From the NCBI GenBank assembly GCA_030065055.1, contig JASJDS010000031.1, positions 1 through 46,212 of the forward strand: 46,212 bases of DNA, written 5' to 3'. Positions 44,924-46,212 of this stretch are shown here, in pieces (within the stretch, counting starts at the first letter, position 1; each line of letters starts with the position of its first letter). The position numbers and the translations under genes were made by a program. This stretch comes from Calothrix sp. MO_192.B10 (GTDB taxonomy: Bacteria; Cyanobacteriota; Cyanobacteriia; Cyanobacteriales; Nostocaceae). The notes below the pieces were generated by a model. The model did no database searches. It was given only the letters and a program-made list of their open reading frames with translations, and was not told where the DNA came from.

Positions 44924-45467
44924 CTTTCTATGCAGTTTTTTTGATGAAGACTGTCACCTTTTTATCGAACAAATTCAAGCAGATTTAGGCTATTTTCAAC
45001 ATGGTGCTACTTTACTTGAAAAGGCGATGACAGCCATCCAGGGACGGGTGGAAATTGAACAAGCACAGAGCGATCGCACTACCCAAGAAATTCTCCGCAA
45101 AAAAGAAGAACGCGATCAAGTGCGCGATCGCAATTTGCAAACCACTATCGCAATGGTGGGTGTTGGTTTAGGTGCGGCGGGAATTGGTGCTAGTACTGCT
45201 CCTTACATAATTTCCCAACAACCAACAAAGCCAATATTGCCACCTTTTGTGACTAACCAACTGCATCCTTCGGCTCAAGCAGTGTTGTTAAGCTTGGGTT
45301 TTGGAATCACAGGAGTAATCATTGCTGGGGTACTAAGTTGTCTGATACAGAATCGAAGTGCAATTACTGGACGTATATTTAAATTGATTCGACCTGGTAG
45401 TAACCATACAGTCATATCGCCTGGGAGTCAACAAACGTTGCTACAAGAGGAAAAACAACACAAGTAA
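44865..45467 (+). CDS. Membrane protein fragment, two TM helices
   Basis: The up to 200-residue frame has a helical N-terminal part (FIEQIQADLGYFQHGATLLE, RVEIEQAQSDRTTQEIL), a basic/acidic coiled coil (RKKEERDQVRDRNLQTT), a first membrane helix (IAMVGVGLGAAGIGASTAPY) and a second (LLSLGFGITGVIIAGVLSCL). The only start is a TTG inside the preceding gene, and the sequence resembles the C-terminal end of longer cyanobacterial membrane proteins, so it is probably the truncated remains of a larger gene. Confidence 0.5.
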   Translation: MTNLKNKTRVKTINTTEDISFLCSFFDEDCHLFIEQIQADLGYFQHGATLLEKAMTAIQGRVEIEQAQSDRTTQEILRKKEERDQVRDRNLQTTIAMVGVGLGAAGIGASTAPYIISQQPTKPILPPFVTNQLHPSAQAVLLSLGFGITGVIIAGVLSCLIQNRSAITGRIFKLIRPGSNHTVISPGSQQTLLQEEKQHK

Positions 45468-45560
45468 TTCTCCAGGCGATCGCCTTCAGGTTGGAGTGTG
45501 AGTATCAACGGATGCTGTAACTTAGTGCCATTCGGTAATAGGATATCAAGTGACACAAAT

Positions 45561-46212
45561 TTACTGACCGATAGCACAAAAACCTGCCCACCAATAGGGG
45601 TTTTGAAATGGGCGCTCATCGGAGTCAAACCATTCTAGGCTTGCCTCAATTTTTTTAGCTTCTTCCGGTGCTAATTTTAACTGACTTGCCCATACCTGCA
45701 ATTCGGCAGTAGTCGCATCTCGCAGCCAAATCTGCGCTTGATTCAGGGCAATAGCAACTGTGAAGCCAGCATTGATATTTTGGTAAAATTCAATTATTAA
45801 TAATGCTGTAGATACATCATCTACTGTCCATAAACTACTGACTACACTACTGCTACCTGCATAGAGAAAACCACTAGGCAAACTGATATATTCATCGCTG
45901 GTATTCTTGAAATCAACTAAGCCAGTTTCGCAAGCAGAAAGAACCACCAGACGAGTTTGGCTAAAATCGAAAGTTCCCTCAAACAAATTACCCAATGTCA
46001 AACATTTAGTTAAATCAAAGTTATTATTTTCATCTACACTTTCTGCTAGGAATAAGCAAGAATTTTGGGGAGAATTGAAGTTAAATGAACCGTGACAAGA
46101 AAAGTGGAGATAATTAGCTTGCTTTAATTGTGTTGCAGCTTGAGATAAAGCAGCTTTTGTGGCTTGTTTTTTGGGTAATACTTGATGGGAGGGGAAGTAA
46201 GATAATATGGCT
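45561..46212 (-). CDS. CHAT-domain protease, C-terminal part
   Basis: The reading frame is open to the window edge, so the 5' end is missing; about 216 residues are visible. It is a caspase-like CHAT domain with the catalytic His in YLHFSCHGSF and the catalytic Cys in VVLSACETG, then LPSGFLYAGSSSVVSSLWTV (typical CHAT GF.yAGa..vi.SLW) and ends NPYWWAGFCAIGQ. Both dyad residues are present. In cyanobacteria such domains usually follow TPR arrays; some CHAT proteases act in defence or programmed death (craspase/TPR-CHAT). The N-terminal partner lies beyond the window. Confidence 0.92.
   Translation of the reverse strand, partial: AILSYFPSHQVLPKKQATKAALSQAATQLKQANYLHFSCHGSFNFNSPQNSCLFLAESVDENNNFDLTKCLTLGNLFEGTFDFSQTRLVVLSACETGLVDFKNTSDEYISLPSGFLYAGSSSVVSSLWTVDDVSTALLIIEFYQNINAGFTVAIALNQAQIWLRDATTAELQVWASQLKLAPEEAKKIEASLEWFDSDERPFQNPYWWAGFCAIGQ

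Overview
The window is chromosomal DNA from a filamentous, heterocyst-forming cyanobacterium of the Nostoc/Anabaena/Calothrix type. The signs are frequent HIP1 octamers (GCGATCGC), abundant 7-9 nt tandem repeats in and between genes, a sigC-furA-peptidoglycan-binding gene order that matches what I recall of Anabaena PCC 7120, cobN, nif genes, and TPR/CHAT- and Uma2-type accessory genes. No rRNA, tRNA or CRISPR array was recognised.

Layout. (1) 1-7.1 kb, minus strand: a double-glycine-leader peptide export locus. It has a C39-peptidase ABC exporter with a cyclic-nucleotide-binding-like domain, an HlyD adaptor, a small HTH-like protein, a parvulin/SurA-like isomerase, and the start of a precursor peptide at the window edge. 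(2) 7.1-9.5 kb: repeat-rich, gene-free DNA with probable IS/MITE ends. (3) 9.5-21.8 kb: gpsA, sigC, furA, a convergent peptidoglycan-binding protein, cobN carrying in-frame expansions of tandem repeats, a CBCR-like GAF histidine kinase, and nanE. (4) 21.8-22.9 kb: a gene-free stretch holding an unusual array of five related hairpin repeats, then a MITE-like element. (5) 22.9-27.5 kb: an apparent iron locus with an FTR1 permease, a bacterioferritin-like protein, an HxxE lipoprotein, an exported TenA-like protein and a XapX protein. (6) 27.5-32.5 kb: a TIM-barrel isomerase and a 2-deoxy-scyllo-inosose/dehydroquinate-synthase-like cyclase, an ISL3 transposase remnant, and a two-domain multicopper oxidase. 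(7) 32.7-40.5 kb: two Uma2 nucleases, ftsH, DUF1614, a small membrane protein, an AI-2E-type transporter, a GNAT acetyltransferase, a Lin0512 protein and a NIL-domain ferredoxin. (8) 40.5-42.6 kb: a palindrome-rich block, then nifH lacking its 5' part and nifD lacking its 3' part. (9) 42.6-46.2 kb: accessory DNA with toxin-antitoxin genes and relics, truncated cyanobacterial families, and the C-terminal part of a CHAT protease.

The features most worth a second look are the doubly broken nifH'-nifD' segment, the palindrome pair bracketing the adjacent toxin-antitoxin genes, the hairpin array at 21966-22525 whose stems appear to be kept by compensating changes, and the repeat expansions translated inside CobN. 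All functional calls come from reading the sequence and recalled family knowledge; no database search was run.
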